From G965214625 sp965214625 (GTDB lineage Bacteria > Pseudomonadota > Gammaproteobacteria > Arenicellales > Poriferihabitantaceae): a stretch of 64,000 nucleotides of DNA. Made by a program: the position numbers and the translations under genes. Positions within the stretch are counted from its first letter, which is position 1. Each line of letters starts with the position of its first letter. The stretch covers positions 186,001-250,000 of the forward strand of contig OZ243962.1 of the NCBI GenBank assembly GCA_965214625.1, written 5' to 3'. Under the pieces are notes generated by a model. It was not told the origin of the DNA. It was given only the letters and a program-made list of their open reading frames with translations, and did no database searches. Of the stretch, positions 27,135-36,687 are shown piece after piece.

Positions 27135-28781
27135 TCAGGAAGCCAGCCATATGAATTCCGGGAACTCCGATGCTCCCAGATTGCCAAGTGGATTTTGGGG
27201 TAACCCCTGTATACGGTTGCTGACACCATCTAGCACATTGATATGCATCGGGATGACCATGCCACTTTCCTGGTTTACCAGTGTCTGCATCTCACAGTAC
27301 ATAGCGCGGCGTTTATCGGGATCGATTTCCGCAAGCGACAAATTCAACAATTCTCCCATACGGACATTATCCCAATAGCTGTCGTTCCATGCCGCACCCG
27401 GCGCAAAGGCAATGGAGAGCATTGCATTCGCCGTCGGACGCATATTCCAACTGGTCACATTCAGCGGTTCAACCCGCCATACTGATCCCCAGTACCCGTC
27501 ATTCGGCACTTTTTTAAGCTTCAGGTCAAAGCCGATTTTGGCACAATTGGCCTGCGCCAGCAGACAGGTGTCTTCGATACCAGCACCTACCGGTGCGACA
27601 TACAGTTCCGCGCTGGAAATCCCTGACTTATTGAAATGGTATTTGGCTTTGTCCGGGTCGAATTCCCGTTGTGGTAATTCGCTGCAAAAATCAGGGCCAT
27701 ACGCACTCATGATGGGTTGATCATTCCCCACCGAACCGTGCCCTTTTAGAATTCTTTTGACAATACGTTCCCGGTCCTGAATATATTGAAGTCCCCTGAC
27801 AAAATCCGCATTATTACCGGGTGCCGTATTTTTAAGGGCACAAATACCGTTATAGGCTCCCGCAGGCAAGGAGGACAAGCGGACACCATCGGCATTTTCG
27901 ACTTGCTTGATCGATTTTGGATCGATATCAACCACCATTTGAAAATTATCTGACAGTAACGCATTCACCCGGGCCACCGGATCCGTAATTGCCGTGATTT
28001 CGATTGCGTCAAGATGCGCACCTTCACGCCAGTAGTTCTCGTTCCGGACACTGACTGACTTGACACCCGGCTCAAAGGCTTCCATCGTGAAAGGACCGGT
28101 ACCATTACCCTCGCCGGTTGAGCCATTTTTGACAATCTTCGATTGAAAGATTCCCGTCAGAACGGGCAGGTCCGCATTCGGTGTATGTAGTATTGCCTTG
28201 ACTTCATGACTGTTGATTTTTTTCCATTCCTTCACCGATTCCAATATCGCTTTTATGACGGAAACCGAGTCCTCACCGGAATGCCGACTCATGCTCCAGA
28301 CGACATCGTCTGCAGTAAACGGTGACCCATCATGAAAGGTCACGTCTTTACGCAACTTGAAAGTCCACTCTGTTGCATTGCTGTTGGGCTCAAACGACTC
28401 CGCCAACTCCGGTTGGGGAACCATATTATTGTCGAGTTGACACAAACTGTTGTAGTGCGCCCTGCCCCTTGAATAATCAATCGCAGAAGTAAACAGGATG
28501 GGGTCCAGTTGATCGTCTGGTCCATGCAAACTCATCGCCGCCTTGACCGTCCCCCCTTTCTTGGGTGTGCTTGCCATAGCTACACGACCGGAAAGGAGCA
28601 AATTTTCTGCTGCGGCCATTGTCACGCCGGTCGCAACCATTAGTTTCAACACCTCTCTTCTGGAGTAACCTCGCGCGACCGCTTTCTCTACCCTTGATTT
28701 GTCAGCGTCGTCGAGCTCATGGAAATTCAGTGTTTGTGGCGAGATACGCTGTGCATCGCTTTTGCTGATGTCATCTTTCAT
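27135..28781 (-). CDS. ABC-type oligopeptide/nickel family 5 substrate-binding protein, Tat-exported
   Basis: 548 residues of solute-binding protein family 5 (DppA/OppA/NikA fold). A twin-arginine signal is at about residues 34-70 (YSRREVLKLMVATG), after an unusually long charged n-region. LAESFEPNSNATEWTFKLRKDVTFHDGSPFTADDVVWS is the family signature region (residues about 130-167), and later the long second lobe follows. It binds a peptide or similar ligand in the periplasm for an ABC permease, but no permease or ATPase genes are adjacent, so it is an orphan receptor here. It ends at a strong terminator. Confidence 0.87.
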   Translation of the reverse strand: MKDDISKSDAQRISPQTLNFHELDDADKSRVEKAVARGYSRREVLKLMVATGVTMAAAENLLLSGRVAMASTPKKGGTVKAAMSLHGPDDQLDPILFTSAIDYSRGRAHYNSLCQLDNNMVPQPELAESFEPNSNATEWTFKLRKDVTFHDGSPFTADDVVWSMSRHSGEDSVSVIKAILESVKEWKKINSHEVKAILHTPNADLPVLTGIFQSKIVKNGSTGEGNGTGPFTMEAFEPGVKSVSVRNENYWREGAHLDAIEITAITDPVARVNALLSDNFQMVVDIDPKSIKQVENADGVRLSSLPAGAYNGICALKNTAPGNNADFVRGLQYIQDRERIVKRILKGHGSVGNDQPIMSAYGPDFCSELPQREFDPDKAKYHFNKSGISSAELYVAPVGAGIEDTCLLAQANCAKIGFDLKLKKVPNDGYWGSVWRVEPLNVTSWNMRPTANAMLSIAFAPGAAWNDSYWDNVRMGELLNLSLAEIDPDKRRAMYCEMQTLVNQESGMVIPMHINVLDGVSNRIQGLPQNPLGNLGASEFPEFIWLAS

Positions 28782-29225
28782 GTGGAAATCTCCGAATCAA
28801 TAAATATGTGTTCAGACAGAATCTACTCCCATGGACACTCAAAAGCAAATCAAAGACGTTCCTCGGTTCCGTCCATTCATGTCAATGGCACCTGTCCCTA
28901 TCGATTCGTATTGTCGTCATTGACGATGGTTACTCCAAGGCAACAACGGCATAAAATATTATCCGTGGATTCGTCAGCAAGAACACCGGACACACTTCGA
29001 GAAAAAGTCTCGGTCAGTTTCAGGTACCCCGGATACCCTATGCCTGCGCATACGACCCACTTGGTTTTGAATAAAGCGATTGCCGGGATCTTATGCCCGA
29101 AATCGATTTGTCAAAAGGCACGATTTAACACGGCATTATCTAACGGTTCCGCCGTCCACTCAGGCGGGTGCCCGTACCGACGGTCCAAAGAGCGAAGCGT
29201 CGTGTCAAATCGGATCAAGATGCCT
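28782..29225. other. intergenic, no gene seen
   Basis: About 440 bases between the VWA gene end and the start of the DppA-like gene. It holds the promoter of the latter. No convincing coding frame, repeat or terminator. Confidence 0.5.
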
Positions 29226-30344
29226 CTAGGCTCTGATCGTCATTACACTGCGTCGAAGTGCATCCAGACTGTGTGCGGGCAACAGGTGATCGACCTGTTT
29301 GCGGAGGCTTAACACGGCTTCCTTGTTTGCATTAAATCCCTCTCTTTCCAGCATCGGATTCATCCAGATGACTTTACTGCATAGACGTTTGAGCCGTTTC
29401 AATTCCACGATCAGTTGACCGGGTTCATTGGAATCAAGACCATCACTGATCACAATCACAACACTCCGTGGAGAGACCATCCGCTTTGCATACTTTTCCC
29501 TGAACTCCAGCAGGGAATCCGCGATACAGGTCCCTCCAAGCCATAGTTTGTTGCTCAATTCCAGTTGGCTTCTCATTCTTTGCAAGGTCGGTTCCCGGAA
29601 AATATCCGTGGCAGGTACAAGCTGAGTATGAAATACAAAGACTTCGGCATGATCCAGTTTCCGAACCAAGCCTCGTGAAAAACGAATCAGCAGCGGATTA
29701 TTGAAGGTCATGGAATGTGAAACATCATGTAGTATGACGAGTTTCGGCAACTCAGGACGTTGTTTGAAAAACCAGGGACGCAGTGGCACACCACCGGTTC
29801 GGATACTGCATTGCAGTGTCTTTGCCAATGCCAGGCGGCTGCCTTTCAATGACAATACCCTTCGACGACCGGGACGGGGACGAATCTGTCCGGCCAACTG
29901 CTCGGCCAGTCTTTCGATTCTTTTCATTGCCGCCTGATCCTTGAGAAACCGAAAATCCGCCTTGGACAGCGAATTCTGTTGACCGGCACCCGCCGCACCC
30001 CCCTTACCCGGATCATACAGATCACTGGGTTGCTCTGTCGTACCGCCTAGACCGATCAGTCGTAACGAGCCCTTTCCCGAACTGGTTTCCGCAAAGATCT
30101 GTGCTGTTTCTTTGGTCTGCTCCCCGACTCCCAGCCAGAAATGGCGAAACCTCCGATCAAATTCGACCCAGTCGGACCGGCTGCGGCAGCACAGTGCCCG
30201 AAAAGCCAATCGGGTTAACTCTGGGTTCGGTTGCCCCAGCAATTCAAGCACACGGCCCATCTGAAGCGCATCGTACGTGCTGACATCAAATTCGGCCGCT
30301 CGTAAATAGCGCACAAACTGAACGAGTCTGCCACTGATCTCCAT
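29226..30344 (-). CDS. VWA-domain protein, CoxE-like
   Basis: 372 residues. The N-terminal half is the CoxE-like helical region (LVQFVRYLRAAEFDVSTYDALQM, FRALCCRSRSDWVEFDRRF). The C-terminal von Willebrand A domain has MIDAS motif DxSxS in LHDVSHSM and VIVISDGLDSNEPG. Such proteins act with a MoxR-type AAA+ ATPase to insert cofactors or remodel enzyme complexes, e.g. CoxD/CoxE in CO dehydrogenase maturation. The MoxR-type partner is immediately upstream, 29 bases apart. No obvious client enzyme gene adjoins the pair. Confidence 0.87.
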   Translation of the reverse strand: MEISGRLVQFVRYLRAAEFDVSTYDALQMGRVLELLGQPNPELTRLAFRALCCRSRSDWVEFDRRFRHFWLGVGEQTKETAQIFAETSSGKGSLRLIGLGGTTEQPSDLYDPGKGGAAGAGQQNSLSKADFRFLKDQAAMKRIERLAEQLAGQIRPRPGRRRVLSLKGSRLALAKTLQCSIRTGGVPLRPWFFKQRPELPKLVILHDVSHSMTFNNPLLIRFSRGLVRKLDHAEVFVFHTQLVPATDIFREPTLQRMRSQLELSNKLWLGGTCIADSLLEFREKYAKRMVSPRSVVIVISDGLDSNEPGQLIVELKRLKRLCSKVIWMNPMLEREGFNANKEAVLSLRKQVDHLLPAHSLDALRRSVMTIRA

Positions 30345-30373
30345 TCACACCGTCCCGATCCCGATCAACCTGA

Positions 30374-31267
30374 CTACCCCCGATTGATCAATAGTGTCTC
30401 TATATTTTGATTCTCACCGCAAAGCAGTTCACGTGCATACCGTTGATCTTCAGGGGTTTTCAGCAGGCAGGAAAGAATCAAGTCCACCGTATTCTCACCA
30501 CGGGTCAATGATTCGACATCAAACCCGTGAAGTGCCCGAGCCCAATCCAGGGTTTCAGCCACACCGGGACGTTTCCCAATATCCCATTCCCTGACAACCT
30601 GAACAAACCGGGCGACCTGCTTGCGTAGTGAGGGGGCCAACTGCGGCAGGTGCATCTTCAAAATCGCCAGTTCACGGCAATAGGAGGGATAACTCGCATA
30701 ATGAAATAGGCAGCGACGACGCAACGCATCACTGAGTTCCCGCGTCCCGTTTGATGTCAGAATAACAACCGGAATCGTTGCGGCCGCAATGGTTCCTATC
30801 TCCGGTATGGTCACCGTAAATTCGGATAACAATTCCAGTAAAAAGGCTTCAAACGCTTCGTCCGAACGATCAACTTCATCAATCAGAAGCACCGGAGGCA
30901 CCGGTTGCCTGATTGCCTTGAGGAGTGGCCGTTCAAGCAGAAATCGTTCCTGGTAGATATCCAATTCAGTCAATTCCCTGTTGCTTTGCTCGGCCAGCTT
31001 GATGTTCAGCAATTGCTGCGAGTAATTCCATTCATACAGTGCAGTCGACACATCAATACCCTCGAAACACTGCAAACGAATGAGCTGTGTTTGTTTCATA
31101 TCGGCCAATGCAGCAGCGATGGATGTTTTGCCAACCCCGGCCTCTCCTTCAATCAATAGCGGTCGTTCCAGGTTTTCCACCAATGCAAGCGAGGTTGCCA
31201 ACTCATCATCGACGATATATCCGCAGTGTCGGAGACCTGCCGTGATTTGTGCTATTTTCTGTTGCAT
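30374..31267 (-). CDS. MoxR-type AAA+ ATPase
   Basis: 297 residues. Walker A is GEAGVGKTSIA, Walker B LLIDEVDRSD, sensor 1 VVILTSNGTRELSDALRRRC with the arginine finger region, and a C-terminal lid. It belongs to the MoxR/CoxD group of chaperone-like ATPases. A TTG at 31303 would add 12 residues; ATG 31267 begins MQQKIAQITAGL and is preferred. It is probably co-transcribed with the CoxE-like VWA gene; together they form a standard MoxR-VWA module. Confidence 0.9.
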   Translation of the reverse strand: MQQKIAQITAGLRHCGYIVDDELATSLALVENLERPLLIEGEAGVGKTSIAAALADMKQTQLIRLQCFEGIDVSTALYEWNYSQQLLNIKLAEQSNRELTELDIYQERFLLERPLLKAIRQPVPPVLLIDEVDRSDEAFEAFLLELLSEFTVTIPEIGTIAAATIPVVILTSNGTRELSDALRRRCLFHYASYPSYCRELAILKMHLPQLAPSLRKQVARFVQVVREWDIGKRPGVAETLDWARALHGFDVESLTRGENTVDLILSCLLKTPEDQRYARELLCGENQNIETLLINRG

Positions 31268-31686
31268 CGTCACCCGATAATCCCGTTTCTGGAGGAAGCT
31301 CAAGAACCGGCTATTTTAACGCAAATCCCCTTGCGACCTATGATTCGCACCCTACTTTGTACGGTGTAACAAAACCGAATCAAATCGAGGTTGCCCGCCG
31401 CCTCTCCTTTGTCATTGGTGGTATCTCTGCGTAACACTGGGCACCGGATTGGCCCGTCTTTAGTCAATACCCGATCAACCGCCCCGTATCTGGTACATTG
31501 ACACGGTTCCGTTCTATAGGGACCGGTTCACCGTCTCAAAGCAGATTTTGGAAACCCTGTTGCCGTTACCCACGACGGCGCGCTCTGGTCCCGATGGCAC
31601 CATGTGACCGTTTGGGTGGATTCCCTGTTGCAGAAAGTCGGGGAAGATGACGGGAAACGAACCGCAAAAACCAATAAAGACAACAG
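31268..31686. other. intergenic with a short coding-like stretch
   Basis: About 420 bases. On the plus strand, 31520-31690 is open for 56 codons ending TAA and reads protein-like (VTHDGALWSRWHHVTVW), but it lacks a start and a recognisable family. Otherwise it is the 3' flank of the EamA gene and the promoter of the MoxR gene. Confidence 0.4.
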
Positions 31687-32598
31687 CTAATTCGACGTCG
31701 TATTGGGCCGTCGATTGACCGTCTGTGCGATGATCACTCCGGTCACTACAATGGCCGCCCCCATTGCCTGCAACCATTGCCATGAACCATCGAGAAACAA
31801 CACCACAAGCACCATGACATAAAACGGAACGGCGTTCATATGCAGGGAAGCCAGCAAAATACCCAGTTTACCTGCACCCCATATCCACAAGAGATGGGCA
31901 ACAGCAAAAGAGGGCAGTGCAAAAATAAATAACAGGCCAAGGTGATGATAATCAGTCACACCAAACTCGGTACCTGGAAATCCTCCGAACTTGGCGACTC
32001 CGTAGACCAGGCACACGGCCACCAGCCCTCCCCACAGGGTGATGGTGGTCCGCCCGATAAGCGACAGCATATGAAAGTCCCGCGTTGTGGACCTCGTCGC
32101 CCAGGCAAACAGGAAGACCGCGACAAGACAAAATACGACCCCGATGCCGAACAGGCCCTGATTCAGTTTAACGCCGGTCGCAAGATAGCCGCCGATAATT
32201 GCCAAGACAATCCCCCCGATCAAGGAAAGGTGCAATCGCCGTTTGTCAAGAATGACCTCGATCGCAGCAGCGGCAATGGGCATCAACGCCGCTGCAATCG
32301 CGGGTATTACCGGATCAGACAGAGACTGGCCAAGCAAAAACAAGATTGACCCGAAACCAAATCCGGCTCCGCCAACATAAAGCGCCCGGTGCCAAGGGGC
32401 ATACTTCAGCACCTGCCATCCATCGACCCAAAGCCAGACCAACAACAAAAAGAACACCACAATCAGCATTCTTAGCAGTATCAGTGAAAGGGTTCCCCAA
32501 CTCTCCAACAGCACTTCGACGGAGGGAAACCCGACCGCCCACAGCACCATGGCGACAAAGCATCCAAGATTGCCTGCAAAAGCTCTCCCCAAAGCCAT
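31687..32598 (-). CDS. EamA/DMT-family membrane transporter
   Basis: 303 residues with about ten hydrophobic helices in two EamA repeats (residues about 10-145 and 160-295). Repeat ends GIVLAIIGGYLATG and GAAIVVTGVIIAQTV are typical. Members export or import metabolites such as amino acids. The first in-frame ATG is at 32616, but GGAGGTG lies 6 bases before ATG 32598, and that site decides the start. Located on the same strand as the dehydrogenase upstream, with a 170-base gap, so linkage is uncertain. Confidence 0.85.
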   Translation of the reverse strand: MALGRAFAGNLGCFVAMVLWAVGFPSVEVLLESWGTLSLILLRMLIVVFFLLLVWLWVDGWQVLKYAPWHRALYVGGAGFGFGSILFLLGQSLSDPVIPAIAAALMPIAAAAIEVILDKRRLHLSLIGGIVLAIIGGYLATGVKLNQGLFGIGVVFCLVAVFLFAWATRSTTRDFHMLSLIGRTTITLWGGLVAVCLVYGVAKFGGFPGTEFGVTDYHHLGLLFIFALPSFAVAHLLWIWGAGKLGILLASLHMNAVPFYVMVLVVLFLDGSWQWLQAMGAAIVVTGVIIAQTVNRRPNTTSN

Positions 32599-32771
32599 AT
32601 CTATCACCTCCGGCATTGTCTGTCCGGGTTATGGATCGAATCAGATCCATGCTGTCATCCGATAGGCCATCGGGAACAGTCAAGACCCCGGTGCGCGGTC
32701 CGTACAGTTCGATCGTCCCTCGAAATGCAAGACTCGATCTTCCCGAAAACCCATTAATGGATGCCTGTCTC

Positions 32772-33737
32772 TCACGCAGGCATTCGATTCTTGACAACAA
32801 CCTCGCTACCGACCTGTTCAGGCTCATCGTCTACAAGAGAGGCGGGGAAACCCGGTGCCCTCAAATCTGTTTGACATGCCTCTTCTAGGCGCTTGACCAC
32901 CATTGACGACCAGGCGCGCGATCCGTATCGGCGCAACCCATCACGCATAATATCGACACACAAGGGAGAGAGTTCCAGTGGCACATCATGTTTTTTGCCG
33001 AGCGTATCAAATAAGGCCATATCCTTAACCTCATGATCCATCGTAAAGTTGATGTTATAACTTCCATTTAAGATCAACTGGCCTTCCGTTTCGTGGACAA
33101 ACGAGTTGCCTGATGAAATGCGGATGGCCTCATAGGCAACAGACAGGTCGACACCGGCTTTTTTGGCAACCATAAATGCCTCCCCGGTCGACAGGAGCTG
33201 TATACCCGCCAAATAATTTGTCGTCACCTTCATAATCGAGGCTGTTCCCAGTTCGCCGGTGTGGAGCACCTGTCTGCCCATGGCGCTCAAAAGTGGCAAC
33301 ACCCGTTCAAAAACCGAGCGTTTCCCACCGACAAATATGGCAATGTTTCCCGTTACGGCCCGATGACAGCCTCCTGATACCGGGCTATCCAATGCATCTG
33401 CCCCCTGCGCATGAACCAATGCCCCTAGGCGCTTCACTTCTTGCTCATCGGAGGAACTCATTTCCATCCAGATCTTCCCGTTCCCCAGCCCCGCGATCAC
33501 TCCGTCGTCCGCTTCCATAACCTCGGCAGAAATCTCCGGTGACGGCAAGCAGGTAATCACCACGTCACAGTATTCCGCCAGCATTCTGTCACAGTCTGCC
33601 GGTTGGGCACCCCGGTCCACCAGATTCGCCATCGCCGCATTGTCCACATCCCTTACTGTCAGATCAAACCCGCGCCTCAACAGGCTACCCGCCAGCTTGG
33701 CACCCACGTGCCCCAATCCGATAAATCCAACCTTCAT
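32772..33737 (-). CDS. beta-hydroxyacid dehydrogenase (3-hydroxyisobutyrate dehydrogenase family)
   Basis: 321 residues. The Rossmann motif GFIGLGHVGAKLA opens the protein, DSPVSGGCHRAVTG is the substrate-binding signature, and the catalytic Lys lies in IMKVTTNYLAG. Family members oxidise 3-hydroxyisobutyrate, tartronate semialdehyde, L-threonate or similar acids with NAD(P). The longer frame to 33764 adds nine residues; ATG 33737 starts MKVGFIGLG with GGGA upstream and is preferred. The C-terminal tail of about 25 residues past the usual end is not conserved. Confidence 0.87.
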   Translation of the reverse strand: MKVGFIGLGHVGAKLAGSLLRRGFDLTVRDVDNAAMANLVDRGAQPADCDRMLAEYCDVVITCLPSPEISAEVMEADDGVIAGLGNGKIWMEMSSSDEQEVKRLGALVHAQGADALDSPVSGGCHRAVTGNIAIFVGGKRSVFERVLPLLSAMGRQVLHTGELGTASIMKVTTNYLAGIQLLSTGEAFMVAKKAGVDLSVAYEAIRISSGNSFVHETEGQLILNGSYNINFTMDHEVKDMALFDTLGKKHDVPLELSPLCVDIMRDGLRRYGSRAWSSMVVKRLEEACQTDLRAPGFPASLVDDEPEQVGSEVVVKNRMPA

Positions 33738-33933
33738 CGCAGATTCCCGTACAAAACAAAACACCGATTAACTGATTTTGACATGAAGCAGAAACACTCG
33801 CGGTCATCGATCAAGCGTTTCGTAAAAATCCTGTTCATGCCCAAGCAACTGAGACAAAATGCCAGATCACATTCTGTCACCCATCACAAAGCGGTGGCAT
33901 CGCCAGCCAACCCCCCTAGTCCTCATGTGTTAT

Positions 33934-34869
33934 TCAGTCCTGTCCGTTTTCTGAAAGATAATCTTTCAGTGCCCGTATATGCGCCGGACCGGTCCCGCAA
34001 CAACCGCCAACGATCTTGACTCCCTGGCGATTGATCCAATGTCCGATGCTCACCGTGTATTCATCAGGTGAACAGATTTCCTCAAAATCCCAATCCGGGG
34101 CAACCGAGCGACCCGTTTCCGCATAAGCCAGTGTCGGTCCGGACCAGTATCGATTCAATACGGCAAGAGCCGGTTCAATCTCTTTGACCGGCGTATGCAT
34201 GATTCCCGCAGCCTGTCCGCCCAGCGGACTGAGCGCCTTCACCAAATCCGCAAAATCATGGGTTGCCCGATCATCCCGGTTTTTCCATCGAAGCCCCTTA
34301 ACGTCAAGGCCATTGTCTGCCATCATCGTGCTATAGCCGACCCAGACAGGAAGCCCCGTCGCGACCGCCGCTTCAATCACGATCGAAGCATTTTCAATGT
34401 CTCTCATCATTTCTGCAATAATCAGATCCACGCCCGCCTGCGCCAGTGTTTCTGCCAATTCTTGATAACTGTCCTTGACATACCGACTCACGGCAACTTC
34501 CTGATTACTGGTCAACGGCGGCATGCTGGACATCGACCCCGCTATCCAGACCGCTGCATCCGCTGCATTGTCTCTCGCTTCCCGGGCAATCTGTACCGAC
34601 TTATAATTCAGTATTTTGGATTCATGGCCAAGATTGATGCTTTCCAGCACATGCCGGGCTGTCGAATAGGTATTGGCCGTAATCACCTCCGAGCCGGCAC
34701 GAATGTAATCTTCGTGTACCTTCCGCACTTCGTCGGGATGTGTTTTCGTGGTCAGTCCACTCCACACGTTGGGGTCTAATGGGACACCCCGGTTATATAT
34801 TTCGGTACTGACGCCCCCATCTAGTAAAATAGTCCGTTCTTTCTTTAGTCGTTCGGTAATGCTGGACAT
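33934..34869 (-). CDS. homocysteine S-methyltransferase-like protein with altered zinc site
   Basis: 311 residues of the Hcy-S-methyltransferase (BHMT/MmuM/MetH N-domain) fold: ILLDGGVSTEIYNRG, ANTYSTARH, and GGCCGTGPAHIRAL with Cys290 and Cys291. In canonical enzymes a third zinc ligand is the Cys of a GVNC segment; here the aligned position reads GIMHTP, giving His225. The zinc site may thus be His-Cys-Cys, or activity may differ. The known family role is methyl transfer to homocysteine from betaine, S-methylmethionine or dimethylsulfonio compounds. It sits in a region with DMSP-lyase and C-S lyase genes, so a sulfonium donor is an attractive but unproven idea. Confidence 0.78.
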   Translation of the reverse strand: MSSITERLKKERTILLDGGVSTEIYNRGVPLDPNVWSGLTTKTHPDEVRKVHEDYIRAGSEVITANTYSTARHVLESINLGHESKILNYKSVQIAREARDNAADAAVWIAGSMSSMPPLTSNQEVAVSRYVKDSYQELAETLAQAGVDLIIAEMMRDIENASIVIEAAVATGLPVWVGYSTMMADNGLDVKGLRWKNRDDRATHDFADLVKALSPLGGQAAGIMHTPVKEIEPALAVLNRYWSGPTLAYAETGRSVAPDWDFEEICSPDEYTVSIGHWINRQGVKIVGGCCGTGPAHIRALKDYLSENGQD

Positions 34870-35042
34870 ACTCTAATGCTCTCTGACAGTCTTTGACGCT
34901 GGGTATCGGCATTCTCAGTCAACGGGATCATATCGGCTCTGTGATGATATTTTGCCAACATTGATTCACGCTGTGATCAGCCCTCCGAGTAACCTATTGA
35001 ACGGGGTGACTGTCCGCCATTCGTCTTGACTTTGAATGTTAC

Positions 35043-35059
35043 CGCTAATCAAATTAGCG
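35043..35059. promoter_or_regulatory. perfect 7-3-7 palindrome upstream of class V aminotransferase
   Basis: CGCTAAT-CAA-ATTAGCG, within the 303-base gap between the divergent methyltransferase-like and aminotransferase genes and about 115 bases before the latter. It may be an operator for a regulator coded elsewhere. The flanking 35060-35170 is AT-rich. Confidence 0.45.
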
Positions 35060-35172
35060 TATATTAGATTGAATTTTCTACTGGTGATTGACTTTAGTCG
35101 TATTATCATCCATATAAACCCCCTTTTGGGTATTATCATTCTAAAAGATTACTTTTCATTGAGATAAATATT

Positions 35173-36318
35173 ATGCCGGGACTATTGCCTGAGGTTGATC
35201 CAGAAGGATTGTTGGAGTATTCGGTGGTTTACACTGATCGTGCATTGAATCACATGTCGCAATCCTTTCAGCACGTCATGCGTGAGATCTCTGCCACGTT
35301 GAAAAAGGTTTACAATGCGGATTCCACCGCCATCGTTCCGGGTAGTGGGACATTCGCCATGGAAGCCGTTGCCCGCCAGTTTGCCGCCAACCAAAAATGT
35401 CTTGTCCTTCGCAACGGATGGTTCAGTTTTCGATGGACTCAAATCTTTGATATGGGCAATATTCCGTCTGCATCAATCGTTCTTAAAGCACGCAAGACGC
35501 AGGACAGTCCCTCAGCCCCATTCGAACCCGCCCCCATCGATGAGGTTGTCAACGTCATCAAAACAGAAAAACCGGCGGTTGTCTTCGCACCCCATGTGGA
35601 AACCTCGTCCGGCATGCTGCTTCCCGATGATTATCTTCTCCAAGTGGCCGATGCGGTCCATTCCGTGGGAGGACTGTTTGTTTTAGACTGTATTGCATCA
35701 GGAGCTATCTGGGTCGATATGAAGTATTGTGGCGTGGACGTACTGCTCAGTGCACCACAAAAGGGCTGGAGTGGACCACCTTGCTGTGGATTGGTGATGA
35801 TGAATCAAAATGCCGCACTCCATACACGAGAAAACACCAGTTCCAGCTTTGCCTGTGACCTCGGCAAATGGCTTGATATCATGGAAGTGTACGAACAGGG
35901 CGGTCATGCCTATCACGCCACAATGCCGACCGATGGATTAAAGCGTTTTTGCAACGTGATGCGCGAAACCGAACAGTACGGATTCGAAAAAGCACGGGAA
36001 GCACAATATGACTTGGGCAATCGTATCCGTATTTTATTGGAAAACAAGGGGATACAAAGCGTAGCTGCAGCCGGGTTCCAGGCCCCGGGCGTGGTGGTCA
36101 GTTATACGGATGATCAGATGATTCAAAATGGCTCAAAGTTTATCGCAGCCGGACTACAGATTGCCGCCGGCGTGCCTTTGCAATGTGATGAACCCGACAC
36201 CTTCCAGTCTTTTCGTCTGGGGCTGTTCGGACTGGATAAGCTGTACGAGGTTGAGCGGACAGTACAGCAGTTTGAACAGGCGCTTAACCAGGTTCTGTTG
36301 CCAAACTGCGGTGACTGA
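35173..36318 (+). CDS. class V aminotransferase (serine/alanine-glyoxylate type)
   Basis: 381 residues of the class V PLP-dependent transferases. PLP Lys is in SAPQKGWSGPPCCG; PGSGTFAMEAVARQF and HVETSSGMLLPDD are cofactor and substrate loops, and FVLDCIASGA holds the Asp that contacts the pyridine ring. The family includes serine-pyruvate and alanine-glyoxylate aminotransferases and aminoethylphosphonate transaminase; the amino donor is not readable from sequence. It is followed by a broken TPP-enzyme gene. Confidence 0.85.
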   Translation: MPGLLPEVDPEGLLEYSVVYTDRALNHMSQSFQHVMREISATLKKVYNADSTAIVPGSGTFAMEAVARQFAANQKCLVLRNGWFSFRWTQIFDMGNIPSASIVLKARKTQDSPSAPFEPAPIDEVVNVIKTEKPAVVFAPHVETSSGMLLPDDYLLQVADAVHSVGGLFVLDCIASGAIWVDMKYCGVDVLLSAPQKGWSGPPCCGLVMMNQNAALHTRENTSSSFACDLGKWLDIMEVYEQGGHAYHATMPTDGLKRFCNVMRETEQYGFEKAREAQYDLGNRIRILLENKGIQSVAAAGFQAPGVVVSYTDDQMIQNGSKFIAAGLQIAAGVPLQCDEPDTFQSFRLGLFGLDKLYEVERTVQQFEQALNQVLLPNCGD

Positions 36319-36477
36319 CTATCAACCCCCAGAAACAGTTATGCTGCATCATCTCGTTCATCTTCTCAAGGCCGGGGAACCACACAATGCAGACTGTCTT
36401 GACGGTTGACTGATACGTCGGATACAGAAGAATCCATGCACCAGCATATTCCCATCGGCCAATCTGGATAGTCCATC

Positions 36478-36687
36478 GTGAATGGTGCGGACTTGGTTTG
36501 TAAAATCCTGAAATTGGAGGGTATCGAGATCATTCCCTCCTTTCCCCATTCGGATATCATCGATAGTGGTGCGAAACTGGGCTTGAGACCAATCATCGTT
36601 CGCCAGGGTCGACAGGCGTTACATATCGCCGATGGTTATGCACGTGTCTCAGCAGGACGAAAACTCTACTGCACCACAGTGCAGTAA
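36478..36687 (+). pseudogene. N-terminal remnant of a thiamine-diphosphate-dependent enzyme
   Basis: 69 codons from GTG 36478. MNGADLVCKILKLEGIE, a modified FPHSDIID, RQGRQALHIADGYARVSAGRK and TTVQ align with the start of acetolactate-synthase-like TPP enzymes, including the region of the conserved catalytic Glu, here replaced by Gln (RQGRQA against the usual RHEQAA type). A stop follows at 36685-36687, and roughly 480 residues of a normal enzyme are missing. The stop overlaps the start of the serine hydrolase (TAATG), which suggests a deletion fused the two loci. Likely non-functional as an enzyme. Confidence 0.7.

Noticed and set aside
28719..29312. 197-codon plus-strand frame between the DppA-like and VWA genes
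   Set aside because: Starts antisense inside the DppA-like gene and ends antisense in the VWA gene; no protein features.
31520..31690. 56-codon protein-like plus frame near the EamA gene
   Set aside because: No start, no family; too short to support as a gene. Noted in the intergenic entry only.
34195..34779. 194-codon plus-strand frame opposite the methyltransferase-like gene
   Set aside because: No domain pattern; His/Arg-rich shadow of the true gene.
34870..35042. SAM or SAH riboswitch upstream of the methyltransferase-like gene
   Set aside because: No conserved core of a known SAM/SAH riboswitch could be matched by eye; a covariance-model search (Infernal with Rfam) would decide.
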